From positions 13,330,001 to 13,394,000 of the forward strand of contig OZ176054.1 in NCBI GenBank assembly GCA_964247055.1: DNA of 64,000 nucleotides, read 5' to 3'. Both the position numbers and the translations under genes were made by a program. The notes under the pieces are model-generated. The model was not told the origin of the DNA and did not search any database. It saw only the letters and a program-made list of their open reading frames with translations. The stretch comes from Paragordius varius. Taxonomy: Eukaryota > Nematomorpha. Positions 48,748 to 62,573 of this stretch are shown here, one piece after another (within the stretch, counting starts at the first letter, position 1; each line of letters starts with the position of its first letter).

Positions 48748-51041
48748 TTATTTAGATGGGTTAGAAGGATTGGCTAATAACAAGGCCTCTTTATGTTTCC
48801 TCTGTTGCTGTTGATAATTGAAAAACTTTAAACTATTCAAGGTGTATTGTTGATCAGTATGTTCGGTTACAATCGATTTATCATTATTGTTGATTACAAC
48901 AGTATAATCACCATTGTTATTTGAGTTGGTCAATACTTTGCAATCTAAAGCTGGTAAATATTGCTGTTTAGGTGGGACAACTGAATTAGAAGAAAAATAT
49001 GATTTGTTGTATTTTACTGGAATATCAAACAAACTTTTGGCATTTTTGCCTGCTGTGGTGGATAATAATGCTAAGTTTCCAGAAAAGTTTGTTGATACTC
49101 CCATGTTTTCGGTCTTGACTCCATTCAAATGTTTATTAGGGTTAGTTATTGAGGAAGACGCATTATTATAAGGTAAATGATTCAAGGAGCCAATATTAGA
49201 CATGTTTTGACCATTTCGTTCTTCACAAATTATGATGTCATACAAGGCACTCAAAATACTTCGACTCAGTATGGCGTCAACCTCGTTTTGGGTTAAATTT
49301 ATCCCCTTCAGAACATAATCGGTGTTAGCTGAGCTCTCAGTCAACATGATATCTTTATCGGTTATACCTAAAATGAATTAAAAATATATAATGATTACTC
49401 TCAAGTAAATTTATAATATTTTCTTTCGCCTATTAAAAACCCTTGTATATCATTTTATGCTTTTGACAATTAAATCGGATTAAATGTATAAAACCAAATG
49501 CGGTAAAAGTTTTAATGGAAAGAAAAGCAATAAGACAGCCATACTTTCTCTCCATAAATGTATTTAATTTCATAAAGATAACTGATAACATACATATAGT
49601 ATATAGTTCACAATAGTTATTTATTATAAAGCTATGTAAAAAATCAAGGTTTATAAATGTAATTCTGTTTTTTAAAATACATATTTTACATTTTGCTTTT
49701 AAAATTTAAATTACTGTGAAAATTATATAAAAAACTTTGACTCACCAACTACAATACAAGCATTTTGAACTTTCATACGTCCGCGCAAAGTTTCCAGCAT
49801 ATACTGATTATTTAAACCGCTGACTGTGTTTCTATCATTAACTATAAAGATTGTGGGTGTACTTATTCGATCAAGTCCATACAATTTGGGACCTCCGGCA
49901 AATATATTGATATTTTCTGTGGTTTCTTCTCCAGAGAGCTCAAACTTTTTATTTTTTATTGCATGATTTTTTTCCATTTCAGAGGATTGAGTATTTTGAG
50001 CTGAGATATTACTATTGGTGCTACAGAAATCGAATGGGAATCCCAAACAAATGAGTCCATCAAACTTTAGTTCAATACAAGCCTGATATGATATACATTA
50101 TAAAAAATGCGTTTATACATGTACTATATTGATTTTATTGTTTGAATAATGCTAGTTAACCGATAAGTACATATTATAATTAACCGATATAATTACATTT
50201 TTCAAAGTATACGCGAAGGTATTTACACACAGACGTGAGAAATATAAATAGCATTCTACTAATAAATAAAGCAATTTAACTGCTAATTAATTCTTTAAAT
50301 ATGGTATAAAGCACTCAACTACATAAACATTCTCGTGCTCAACGGTCCTAATTACATAATAGAGAAATTACAACTTTGATATCAGGGTTTTGTTAAAAAA
50401 CTTAGACTTTTATACTGCATATTTAAGGCCTTTTCTTATCACGTAAACTTAAAACAATTTTAAAAAATGCAAAATTGATTGTAAATAATCCTTAATTCTA
50501 TCTACCATCAACAAATTTAGTTTATTTGTGTTGTGTTGTAAAAAAACACTTTAACCAAATAACATTATCAGCACACTGAAAATATTTTATAAAACAAATT
50601 TGATAAGAATTTACATAAGCAGCAAAGAGTGAGGAGAGACCCCAAGACCATAAAATTGTACGCACATTAGAATTATTAATGCTTTTAGTATTGGCATTTG
50701 TTGAGACCTTTATTTTTCGTTTCATGAGATCTTTGAGTTTTTCTTTTAAACGATTCAAGTAAGTTGTCGTGAATGAGACCGAATCTTGACAACTCAATTC
50801 ATTGCCTTTGTTTGAATCTGTCACCCTACACAATGATTGAAAAAAGAAAGTTTAAATTAATGCCGTTTTTGATTTGAGAAAATTTTGCATTTTAACCTTT
50901 TGACATGAACAGTTTTAAAATATATGAATAATGTAGTTACATATATCCAGTTATGATATTTTTTATTAATAGAGAAAAATCATATCTCTAAAAAAATAAT
51001 ATGTTTTTAAGCCATAGAAATGTAATTTTTCATTTGTAATG

Positions 51042-51117
<76 letters not shown>

Positions 51118-54100
51118 AAAAATCAATCAAAACGTGTGGGTTTCTTAAAATTCATTAGTCGTTAACATATACGCATATTCCGTATTATAATAATGAATGA
51201 AAAGTATTTTAAACTGAATACAAAATATTAAATGATATGTGCAACCCCTTAATAGTAGCAAACACCTTAACTTGTTAAAATATTAATCATACTAAAATTA
51301 TTTGATTTTTCAGTTTAGTTATATTATTTATTACAAAGGGGAGTTTTAGAGTATTAAAAAAATAATTATCCCATAAATTATTAAAAAAATTTTAGAGTAA
51401 AAACTGAAATTATACAGACACAAAGTAAAAATATAAAGACAAATATTTTTTTTAAAAGACAACCATACCTCCTTATAAGCTAGTTAGTTGCAATTGTAAA
51501 ATATAGAAATGATTGTGTTAGTATTATATTCTCTCTCTATTTCACACTTTGTCACTTAAAACAATGAGTTATATTGTAATTTAATCTAGATTTAAAAAGT
51601 ATGGGGTTGTCTTTTTTACATTTTGTCCGTATAATTATATCCAAAATTAATTGCAAAGCTTTACTGTTTTTGTTGTATTAGATCAGCATCAACAGGATTA
51701 ATAATGTCAAAAGACCATTGAGAAGGCAATAATTGTTCCATCCAAACTTTAAGTCTTTGAAGAGCGAAATAACCCTGGTGGGATTGTAGCAAAATATCAT
51801 TTTTAGAGTTATTAAAAGTATTTTCATCAACATTTGAAGTTATAATATCAAGGTTAGGTAGGGATGGTATCATAATACAATGTATATCAAGAGGTGAATT
51901 ATTATTAATGCTTAATAACTCTAAATACTGTTTCTCAAACATTTCACAATGGAATTCATCATTGTTAAATGATGGCGGATTACTTGAGTTTGTAGATTCT
52001 TTTAATACTGTGCTCTAAAATAGTGTTTAAAACATATATATCATAAGATAATGGAAAAAAAATTGCTTATATATATGCCATTTACACTTCAAATTTACCG
52101 TTGAACAATTCAAATTCACTCTAAAATAAATTTTGTGTTTTTTTAAGATTATATATAACCTATATTTTATCATATTAAAAAATGAAATTTTGTTTGCAAT
52201 TAAAATAATATTGAAAAATAAACTATGCGCCATAAAGATATATTTCATATTTATAATGAGTTATATTAGCCCGAAAACACATAATATATTTTAAGGGTGA
52301 ATTTATATTGTTTAAAGGTGAATTTAAATTTTAAATGGTATATATATGGACATAAAAATTATAATATTATATATATACACAAAACCCAATAAGTATAAAT
52401 CTAATATCTTTTTACTAAAAAACCCATTTTAAATGCTTAAATTGTATGATTACATTTGTAAGATTTATTAGATATCGAATATCGCTTTAGCAACTCAAAG
52501 AGATAAGTTATATGAAAAACAGATATGCCTTTAGAAATTTTCAATGTTATAAATATAAATTAATCATATTTTAAATTTTTCACTTCGCAATCAATATATT
52601 CGACAAAAACATATTATAACCATTATCATATAGGTAAAAATCGTGTTTTATTTTACAAAAACTTAGGGTTATGTTTTAACATTATGCAATTTTTTTTCAA
52701 TATTTTCATGGCGTATTTAATTAAACGAAAGAAAGAGGTTAATTTCAATCTTAAATAATAAAATTTGCTAAAAAACGAAAAATATCAATATAAAAATATT
52801 TTACAGGTGTTATTTTAGTGGATTGTTGAATAGTTTGCAACAATTGTGTTGTAATGTATTCATTTAATGGATTATCAACCTTCACTTCTTGAGATGAGTT
52901 GTGCATTGTCAACATATTTAAAATTAACCATGGAATCTATTTTACATGAAAATAAAAATATAAGAAAACATATTACAGTAAATATTAAAATAATTATACG
53001 GACAAAACGAGCAAAAGATAAATATTTTTGATAACAACCAACTATACTTTTTAAATCTGGTAAAGTGTGATTCCATTCAATATTTTATAATTGTATATAT
53101 AGGAAAAATTAAGGTTTGAAATAAAAATTGGCAAGAAATCGAAAAAAATCTAAATTTTTCTCCAAAATAAATTATTATTTTTACAACTCTAACCAGGGTT
53201 AAAAATTTTGCATTCAAAAAACAACATTTATAAAAATTAATTTGTAAAAAATTATATGTTCTTAAGAATATTAAACTACCTTGACTGCAAGCGAATTCAA
53301 TATTTCAACATACAACCCCAAATACGAGATGGGTAAATAATGGGTGAATATATTATGTAACCATTTGCAAAGAACTAAATTCCAATCGAAATCACAGTAA
53401 ATTTCACGAAACGTTTCGCCATATTTTTCAAGGATAAGCAAATCTTTATTATTAGCTTTCCTCTATAAAAGTCAAAATTTTAAATAAAAAAATCCATTTT
53501 TTTGTAAAAAAACAAAACCATATTTATGCTATAATTTTTTGAAAAAATTCCATCTTTTTACGGGTTGCTAAATACGGAAGAGGTATGTTATTGATAACAA
53601 TGAATTTTATAATGAACACATTTATTTATAGAAAATACGAGAACAATTATTAAAAAAAAATTAATGTATCATTAAAAACCACTTAAGTCATCTATATTAG
53701 ACATGTAAACGACTAAATGTGTGTTATACTCAAAAAAAGATTAAAAGATAGGAGTAATATTTTAAAAAAATAGCAAGATTTAGTTATCATCCTCTTTTAT
53801 GTTTTTAACCCCTAATCTCTAATATTTATTGCATATAATTTTATAATTTTACAATAACAAATGGTGGTAAAACTTTAATCGAGGTTTCATCATAAAAGTT
53901 TGACAAAGCATTCCAACTCCTTTCAAAAATGCTAATTTCCGGCTGACTCCATGTATATTTAGGCAAATTAGTTTGCCAATCTTCAGTTCGCATTTCAAGA
54001 TTTTGAATAAGTCCCATTTCTGCGGCCATAACAAGCTTATCTTGCATATCAAATCGTTTGGGGATCTTATAATCAGTCTCATTGCAATCTTCGCACAAAT

Positions 54101-54339
54101 CATCTGATGATTCGACATCAATAATTTCATCCAAGCTACTAATAATTCATAAAAAGAATTTACTTTGAAATATTTGATTGATTTTGTGTAAACAAATAAG
54201 TAGTTGGCCAAGCAAATTTAGTTTTTGCCGTTAAAACTTGATAAGGTGATGCATAGGAATGATCGTGTTCTAATGATGGTTTATCCGTTTGTAACTTTTT
54301 CAAAATTTTAAGAATAAATTTTTCATCGTAAAAGCCCAT
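48748..54339 (-). CDS. KANSL3: KANSL3-like protein, copy 3 (complete)
   Basis: Exons on the minus strand: 54339-54164, 54138-53853, 53462-53280, 52936-52805, 52014-51665, 50825-50615, 50082-49746 and 49367-48748; they total 765 codons including the stop, all phases agree, giving 764 residues. Intron 1 has 25 nt; the others are 339-790 nt. Landmarks: HDHSYASPY (~35), RTEDW (~105), DWN-x4-CKWLH (~175), TILWSWGLSSLFAAY (~430-446), ICLGFPF (~455), ISTPTIFIV (~520) and INLTQNEVDAI (~575). They run in the same order as in human KANSL3, where GWNTGALVA, VVCLGFP, TPVLFVIG and GLTQSMVD stand. The canonical hydrolase Ser nucleophile context is not obvious, as in other KANSL3 proteins. The tail beyond ~600 is Asn/Ser/Gln-rich. 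The family helps place MOF acetyltransferase at promoters. Shares its promoter with the plus-strand gene. Confidence 0.85.
51045..51113. repeat. (TA)n microsatellite
   Basis: Longest TA run of the window, intron 5 of KANSL3 copy 3. Confidence 0.9.
52078..52338. mobile_element. Family B MITE, KANSL3 copy 3 intron 4
   Basis: 261 bp, CCATTTACACTTCAAATTTA to TTTTAAATGG; shows the empty site of the Tc1-like transposon of copy 1 near 52,122 (TTCACTCTAAAATAAATTTT). Confidence 0.65.
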
Positions 54340-54406
54340 TATGAAACCGAAGTGTTGAGAGTTTCAAATATCTGTGCAAAAAAGTTGATACGGTGGTGTA
54401 TAAAAA
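54340..54406. promoter_or_regulatory. Compact bidirectional promoter, copy 3
   Basis: 67 bp between the divergent ATGs; keeps the core TTTCAAATATCTGTGCAAAA with a small deletion to its right. Confidence 0.65.
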
Positions 54407-57400
54407 ATGAAAAATATTTCTTTTAAACATTATTACGCTTATTATGTTCAAGATGATTGTATCAATGTTATTGATCTCTCAAACAATGTATCAGGTATTA
54501 ATTTGTATTTGATTTTAGGGACCTTAAAATGTCGTTATCCAATGGATTTCATAAATTTGGACAATAATATTTTAACAGTATAATAAAAATAATATTTTTA
54601 GGTTTTTGTCAACAAGTTCCTAAATTTATATGTTTATCAGTTACAGACTGATGACTATTCTGTGATATTTGAAGGAATATATAAAACATCTTTCAAACAC
54701 GTCATTAAAGATTTTCAAACTACATATCCTAATGTTTGCGTTTTGTCAAAACTGAAAAATATTATTATTACTTTTAACGATAAATATATTACCATTAACT
54801 TTGCTCAACCGAAAAAATATGTTACGAAAGAAGATATCCGCATTTTTCCTTCACAAATCATTGCTCTCAAAATTCTGAAAGATTCTCATTTCATTGGAAT
54901 TTGTACAGAAATAGATGAGCAGCTTAAAATATTTGAGTCTCAATTTGACATGAATACCAAAGAACTTGTTAATTTCAACGAATTACAAACTTTACCATAT
55001 ACATTTGAAGCAAATGATAACAATACTTTTGATATGTTTTTATCTGCGGAAAACGCTTTTTTAGCCATATTAAAGGGTCAGAAACAGACAAATTCATATT
55101 TGCTATTATATGAAATTTTGGATGATAGGAAACTTTGCAAAGTAACGTTAAAATAATTAACATACTAGATGACAATAAATGAAGAAAGCGATTTCGATTG
55201 TCAAATTATGTCTTTTAAATGGCACGAAAAAATTGCCCAATTTGGCTGCATTTCACGTTTTAACGAAACGCAAAGAGTCGTTGAATGCATAGTTTTTGAT
55301 GTGGTAAAACACCAAACGATTTTTTCAACTGACTTAAACCATCAGGTTAGTTAAGTTAATTATTTGACATTTTATTGTGCAGACGACTAGTTTATTATTT
55401 AAAACTAAACTAGGGGTCTCCTAATGAGTCTTTTAAAGTTTATAATTTAAAAAAATCCTGAATATTTTAATTCTTGATTTGGATTCCAAAATTTTTAATT
55501 TGTGCAGAATAAATATATAGTGGGTCGGTGTTGGACATCCCTGCACCACTATTAATATTGATAGTTTATGCTATAATTATATCCTCTTTGGTGTTATAGT
55601 CATGTATCCATTATTCTATCAAAAATTTATTTTTTTTGTTAAATGGGAAATATTTGGTAAAGAATGGAAAAAACAAGAGCTCTATGGTATTAACAATATT
55701 ATATTCATCAAAAAATATAAGAATCCATAGAGCTCTTGTTTTTTCCATTCTTTACCAAATATTTCCCATTTAACAAAAAAAATAAATTTTTGATAAAATA
55801 AAGGATACATGACTGTAATATTTCTTTTGCAGTAAATTGAACAAAATTATGCGAATTTAGGATTCAAAACAAATTATAATAAAATTATTTTGTATAGATA
55901 TAATCTTTCCGATGTTTGATCAATATTATGCGGCGTTCACCATAAGTTTCTCTGTCTAAATACAAGGTTTATAGAATGAGTCTCACATTTTTTTTACTGG
56001 CTGAGCAAAACAGCTATATTATTTTGCAAAATTTTAATAAAATCTAATTATGCAATATTTTATATCTTCAATTTTTTAGGTTGATATTATTGTACTTTTT
56101 CGATCAAAAACCATATATTTTCTGACAACCAAAAGCTGCGATCAACCCATTGTAATGATAAAAATACCCAAAAAATTAATTGAAGACTATAAATTCGTTT
56201 CAAATGCATCATCACACAAAAATGTGGAGAGTGAATTGTTAGTTTTGCAACCAGAAAACTCATCTAAAATAATGAATGATAAAACAGCAGAAATGTTTGA
56301 ATCGAAAATGGTTCAATCTGACCCTCATGAGATTAGAGGAAATATTGAAAAATTACTACATAAGTGGAATTACATTGGGGCATACAATACCTTGTGTACA
56401 TTATTACAAAGAAAACCTGAATTTATTAGGTATTAAAGTTAATTTTATTTTAATCTTTTTTTGTTTAGGTTTCAAATTGATTTTAAGATTTTATATATGG
56501 ACCGGAGCTCTTTTTACCTCAAAAAAGTGTCCTAATATATTTTGGAAAAACAAAGAAATATATACAAAATTATTCTGATAAATAAGAATGATAACGTTTT
56601 TTTATAGGTAAAATAGAATTAATTGACCCTTGTAAAGAATTATATTTAATTAATATTAGTATACTATTTTTTACACTAAAAAATGTAAAAATATGCTTAT
56701 ATCTATCCTTTTTTAAAAAAACCATATGAAAAATGAGGGTTAAATTAAACAATAAGGGTTTAAAATTTGGATTTTTCTTAAAAAACCATACTTTTTATGT
56801 GCTTCTATACAAACCATTTTAATCAATTTTTACTGTTGAAATGTGTAGAGATCTCTGTTTCAAATTTCTTACTTCAATTCTCACCATGTCAAATTCACAA
56901 AGAAATAACACAAACAATATCAATGAAGAATTTAACATTGATATTAGTATTAAGGAAAAAACTAAAGAAACCAATTTGAAGAAAACTGAAATAGATGACA
57001 TGTTAAATAAAGTGTGTAGCATGTATATTAATACAGTGTTACCCCCTCATTATTTTATCCCAAAGAGTGAAATCATTCCAAATAAGAATGAACATCCCAC
57101 CCTAAAAACGCTAATACAAGAAATGGCTCAATATATTTCACAATGTTGCTTTATTTCTAACTCTTTTCAAACTAATTTCGATACGCTTTGTTCTTGGTAT
57201 TTTGTAGGTTTTTTTGATTATTCAATAAATCGAGAAAATGCCAGTGAACGATTTCTTTGGATTCTCCAGTTAAATGGGAATGAAAATTATTCTTCTTATC
57301 AAAAACATTACCAAAACAAATCTTTGAAACATGTTAATTCCGGTCATCCTATAAAATATTCAACTATCCGGGTTTGTTTCACACTTTGGCTCGAATGTTA

Positions 57401-60400
57401 CCAACAACTTAATGAACGTGATGAATTGACAAACAGTAAGCTTATTGAATATACAGTAAAAACTGAAATTATACGGAAGGATAAAACGTAAAAATATAAA
57501 GACAATTGTTTTTTTTTTCTAAAAGACAACCATACTTTTAAACTTCATTTTTACAAAAGATAACTCATTGTTTAAGTTGCAAAGTATAAAATTGATATGT
57601 AAATTGGTAGCGCAATTAATTTAGTTTAGGTTTGAAAAAGTATGGTTGTCTTTTGTTGAAATATTTGTCCCTATATTTTTACGTTTTGTCCATATAATTT
57701 CAGTTATTACTGTATGTATATAACCCTAGCAATAAGATGCTAAATTAGCCTCAGCACACAATTTATTTTTAGGGTAAATTTGAACTATTTAAGGTGAATT
57801 TGAAAGTAGTTCATTGTTTAAGGGGTGAATTCGAAATGTTTAAGGATATGGGGGAATTTAAAATGTTTCAATGTAAATTTGAGGATATGGTAAAATATAT
57901 TTTTTTGCAAATTCATGCTTGCAGTTATAACCAAATGTATCAATCCTTTACAATCCCTTATTCATAACCACTATCAACTTTCAATTCATCAAACAACATT
58001 GAAATTCGAAGAAATACAAAAACAGTTTAATGTGACAAATATTGCGACACACTTTGTTTTACAATTCATTCGCGGACTTTTGATTCAAAGGATGTATGCC
58101 AATGCTGGCCGTCTTATATGGACCTTAAAAGATTTTTACGTTAAATCATCAGGTTTTACATATTACACAGAATTATATTTTCAAAAAAAATTTTTCTAGA
58201 AAATTGTAGAAATAAAAAGCAAAATTATTTCAGGCAAATTAGACTTAACGTAAGATTAAAAGACAAATTTTATTTACCTTGATATTTTGTGTAATTGAGT
58301 GTTACCAATTCCCACATCTTTATAATAATAATTTTGCAATCCGAATTGATGGGTAAAAAAAGAAATATAGCCAAATAAGCAATAGGTTTAAATTGTTAAT
58401 CCACTCAATTATATAACATAAAATTGCAATATGATAGGTTATATCGTAAGGCTTGTAAAGGCAACTATGTTCTTTTAAAATAAATATTTGTCTTTTGGTT
58501 TTTACATTTTGCCTTTAAATTTTTATTAATTTGAAAGAAATAAACACAATACTCATTTTTTCCAGTAACACTAAATGGTGAGGAAAGAAGTGAGAATAAT
58601 AATAATAATGTATCACAAACTTCATTGGTGCAAACATTACAATTTTTTAGCCTTTTTTACTTTGCTTACGATAAAATTCAACATTTCCTGGTAAGTAAAT
58701 GTATGTATGTTTTATGCATGTATATATTTAAATTGTAAAGTCTCTGTGGTGTTGTTTCGTATCATCATGGAACATGTTTACATGTCTCTGTGGTGTTTTT
58801 TCGTATCATCATGAAACATGCTTACATGTCTCTGTGGTGTTGTCTTGCATCATCATTGAACATACATACATGTCTCTGTGGTATTGTTTCGTATCATCAT
58901 TGAACATACATACAGCTCTGTGGTGTCGTATCATTATTGAATATGCTTACATGTCTCTGTGGTGTTGTCTCGTATCATCATTAAACATACATACATGTCT
59001 CTGTGGTGTCGTATCATTATTGAATATGCTTACATGTCTCTGTGGTGTCGTCTCGTATCATCATTAAACATGCATACATGTCTCTGTGGTATTGTTTCGT
59101 ATCATCATTGAACATACATACAGCTCTGTGGTGTCGTATCATTATTGAATATGCTTACATGTCTCTGTGGTGTTGTCTCGTATCATCATTAAACATACAT
59201 ACATGTCTCTGTGGTGTCGTATCAATTTTGAATATGCTTACATGTCTCTGTGGTGTCGTCTCGTATCATCATTAAACATGCATTCATGTCTCTGTGGTGT
59301 TGTTTTGCATCATCATTGAACATACATACATGTCTCTGTGGTTTTGTCTCGTCTCATCATTAAACATACATACATGTCTCTATGGTGTTGTTTTGTATCA
59401 TCATGGAACATGCTTAGATGTCTCTGTGGTGTTGTCTTGCATCATCATTGAACATACATACATGTCTCTGTGGTTTTGTCTCGTCTCATCATTAAACATA
59501 CATACATGTCTCTATGGTGTTGTTTTGTATCATCATGGAACATGCTTAGATGTCTCTGTGGTGTTGTCTTGCATCATCATTGAACATACATACATGTCTC
59601 TGTGGTTTTGTCTCGTCTCATCCTTAAACATACATACATGTCTCTGTGGTTTTGTCTCGTCTCATCATTAAACATACATACATGTCTTTGTGGTTTTGTC
59701 TCGTATCATCATTGATACATACATAGCTGTAATGCATAATTTATACCGTTTACGATTCAAATTCACCTCAAAATAAATTATGTATTTAGCAGCTAATGTA
59801 ACTCATTTTAATAAGAAACGTATTTTTATGGCATAGTTTATTATTTTTTCAGTATTGTGTTAGTTTTAAACGAAATTTCATTTTTTAAAAATATGTAAAA
59901 ATATAGGTAATTTTAATCTTAAAAAGCACATAATTTATTTTTTAGGGTGAATTCGAACTGTAAATGGTATATCTTAATTATTGATTGATAAGTCGTTTTA
60001 CTTGTTAATTAGAGAAAGGTAAAAATAATTATTTAATGTGCTACATTAATGTTAAATTATATAGACAATAAAATGTTTAACTTTTACCGCATGTTGTTTT
60101 TTACCAAACACTATTGTATTGTACAAATATGTATAATTTAAACATGAAACTACAAGAAAATATCAGATTTGCTGACATATATCTAATTTTTTTCCCTATT
60201 AGTATTTTAAAAGATCTATATCACCAATAATATAGCTGTTTACAACTGTATTTATATATAAAATCGCAATTGTAGAAAAATATTTTTTTTCATTTTGCAC
60301 ACAGAATACGGCATTTAGCGATATTGGCTTAGATGAGGTTCGAATGACCGTCAGATATTTATCTCTGATGGCTTTTAAAATCATTCTCTCAAACAAAGAT

Positions 60401-62491
60401 ATGGGCAGTGCAAAAAAAATAGATAAATACGCCTTTAAAACACCATTTCAATCACCTGATAATAATAATATGTTGTTGTGGGAAAAAATCCTTGTGTTTA
60501 TAACATTACAAGAAAATAAGAATGAAATGATGATTGAAATTATATCGAACATTTTCTGTTTGCTTTTACGATTACATAATCATCAAACGAATGATTGTGG
60601 TCTCATAACCCCAAGGATTGGACATTTGCTGGAAAAATATAGTCCTCACATATTGAAACATTATTCAAAATCACCTCAAGGCGAAACAACAAGTATCGAA
60701 AGAGAAAATCTTTTTAAGTAAGACTCTATATATTATGTTCTAAATTGTCCGTTTTAGGTTGATTATTATAAAACTTTTTTATAAAATATAAAAAGTTGCA
60801 CACTTTGTAAAAATGTCTTTTCCACATGTATATTATATATCGTTAAAATGCCCACTAAAGGATATTACTTAAATTTCAATAATGTTTTTTAGCGTGTACT
60901 TATAATACTTTTCCGATTTTTTAGCAAAAATCCAAATTTTTAAGTTTGTATGAGGGTGAGGGAAATCTACTGTACTAATAAATTTTTATATATACGTTTG
61001 CATACAGAATACCTAATCCATTGTTTGAGAGTGTAACTCTGCAAGAATGTCAAAATATATTGAAAGAAAAACCACTTTCCTCCGACATTTTCTGTTACAA
61101 TTGTCAAATGGTGACAGATTTTCAAATTGATTCCAACGCAAAAATTTACGGAAACCAGGCAACATTGCCTAATACAGCCCTAAATCCCACGATACTATGT
61201 GAGGAGTGTTTGAAGCCTTTTGTATTTTCCATGGTATCTTTTGGTATATTTTTTATAATATAATAATAATATTGAATAAATAAATTATATGTAATGTCGA
61301 TTTTTGTAAGAAGTTGCCATTAATATCATATAACTCTACTTATATAGAAATATAGGTAAATTGATATGGTTTATTTTATAAGTAGTCTTATTTCAAATTG
61401 GGCTTTTTTAAAAAAGATTTTTACCTTATCACCTTTTTTAATCAAATTGAAATGTTATACATACAATAAAAATTGGAATTATACGGAAAAATGTAAAAAT
61501 ATAAAGACAAATATTTTTTCTAAAAGACAACCATCCATACTTTTTATTTTTTAAAATATAACTTTAGGTTTCGAATTCCAATTTTTAAAATTGATATGTG
61601 TATTGGTGATATGATCAATTCTATATATAACAATTGTATTAAGGTTTGAAAAAAGTATGGTTGTCTTTATATTTTTATATTTGTCCGTTCCGTATAATTT
61701 CAGTTTTCACTGTTTTACCATATACTCATATTGCAGAGATATTACCTTTGAGTTTAGCAGACGAATGCCACACTACTTCAAAATCAAAAATATTTGATTT
61801 CAATTATTTTGAAATGGGAAATAATATGACACATTATGTTAATGTCCTGCCTGATATAATGTTGGCTCAATGTAAAAATTGCAAACAGGTAGACTTAAAG
61901 TTTTATTAAAATTTTATTTTCGTTTAAAAACTCTAACGATTTTATATAGCAACAGTTTTAAAAATGTCTCCACATCTTTACAGTAAAAATTGAAATTTTA
62001 CCGACAAAACTTAAAATTATAAAGATAAATATTTTTTTCAAATAGACAACCATATTTTTTAAATCTATATTTTTTTTATTCATTTTTTGAATTTCAAAGT
62101 ATAAAATGGCGATGTGCATTAGTCTAATCAATCTGTGTATAATTGTAAAAAATGATTTATATAGGATTAATTAAGGTTTAAAAAAGTATGGTTTTTTTTT
62201 CAAAATAAATGTCTCTATATTATTACGTTTTGTCCGTATATAATTTTAATTTTTTCTGTAAGACACAATGGTTATTGTATATTTTTGTTTTCAATAAAAA
62301 TATTGCATTGGGATTGAAATTTGAATGAAAAATATTACTATATGTTTGTAGAATATATAAAGTTCTAATTTTTTATATTAAATCTTTATCTATGAATATT
62401 GTAGATGTTTTATGCCGAAGAATGGGAATTTTATTTAATTCAACACAAACAATGTCCGTTTTGTAAAATGTTGCATGAAAAAATCCAATAA
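54407..62491 (+). CDS. Large protein with IFT122-type C-terminal zinc module, copy 3
   Basis: Exons: 54407-54494, 54519-54577, 54602-55141, 55169-55345, 56080-56429, 56849-57435, 57925-58152, 58566-58690, 60305-60717, 61008-61243, 61737-61888 and 62405-62491; 1013 residues, all phases agree. Introns 1-3 are 24, 24 and 27 nt. Cys pairs lie at 885/888, 920/923 (followed by LKPFVFS), 980/983 and 1002/1005 (QHKQCPFC), as in the IFT122 C-terminus. Human IFT122 is longer (about 1240 residues) and starts with WD repeats I cannot make out here, so this may be a strongly diverged IFT122 or another protein that shares its end module. Insertions unique to this copy: a foldback element in intron 4, family A MITEs in introns 6 and 10, and a large 45-bp array in intron 8. 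Confidence 0.77.
55597..55815. mobile_element. Family F foldback element (near-perfect palindrome)
   Basis: 219 bp with ~95-bp arms (e.g. AAGAGCTCTATGG and CCATAGAGCTCTT around a ~35-bp loop). The ends, AGTCATGTATCC and GGATACATGACTG, share CAGTCATGT with the transposon at 1,920. TA flanks. Units 1 and 2 have the empty site (TCGGTGTAAATAATG at ~31,567). It may be mobilised by the transposase of that family. Confidence 0.85.
57454..57712. mobile_element. Family A MITE, intron 6 copy 3 only
   Basis: 259 bp, CAGTAAAAACTGAAATTATA to TTTCAGTTATTACTG with TA flanks; starts 18 bp after the exon 6 donor and is absent from copies 1 and 2. Confidence 0.85.
58735..59720. repeat. 45-bp minisatellite, about 22 units (intron 8, copy 3)
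   Basis: Large array of the motif TCTCTGTGGTGTTGTCTCGT plus ATCATCATTGAACATACATA, with shorter ~36-39-bp variants (GTGTCGTATCATTATTGAAT) and local higher-order repeats (two near-identical ~129-bp blocks from ~59,320). Frames of 77-125 codons run across it only because the period is a multiple of three. Confidence 0.92.
59746..59967. mobile_element. Family B MITE, intron 8 copy 3
   Basis: 222 bp, CCGTTTACGATTCAAATTCA to GAACTGTAAATGG, TA flanks. Related copies follow the minisatellite in copies 1 (~10,573-10,828), 2 (~34,709-34,945) and 2b (~40,916-41,195). Confidence 0.6.
61464..61712. mobile_element. Family A MITE, intron 10 copy 3 only
   Basis: 249 bp; left CAATAAAAATTGGAATTATA after TA, right TTTCAGTTTTCACTG. 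Ends 24 bp before the exon 11 start. Confidence 0.7.
61981..62258. mobile_element. Family A MITE, intron 11 copy 3
   Basis: 278 bp, same length as the orthologue at 12,623-12,900 and almost identical to it. Confidence 0.8.
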
Positions 62492-62573
62492 ATTTATTAT
62501 GTCCATTCAGAATTGAAATATGACACATAGTATTTGACTAAATACAAATTTTGGCAATTAAAGCAGATATATA

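Noticed and set aside
58774-59671. Three Cys/Val/Ser-rich open frames of 77-125 codons
   Set aside because: They run across the 45-bp array in an intron; the period is a multiple of three.
58735-59720. CRISPR-like array
   Set aside because: The units are contiguous with no unique spacers, and the DNA is eukaryotic.
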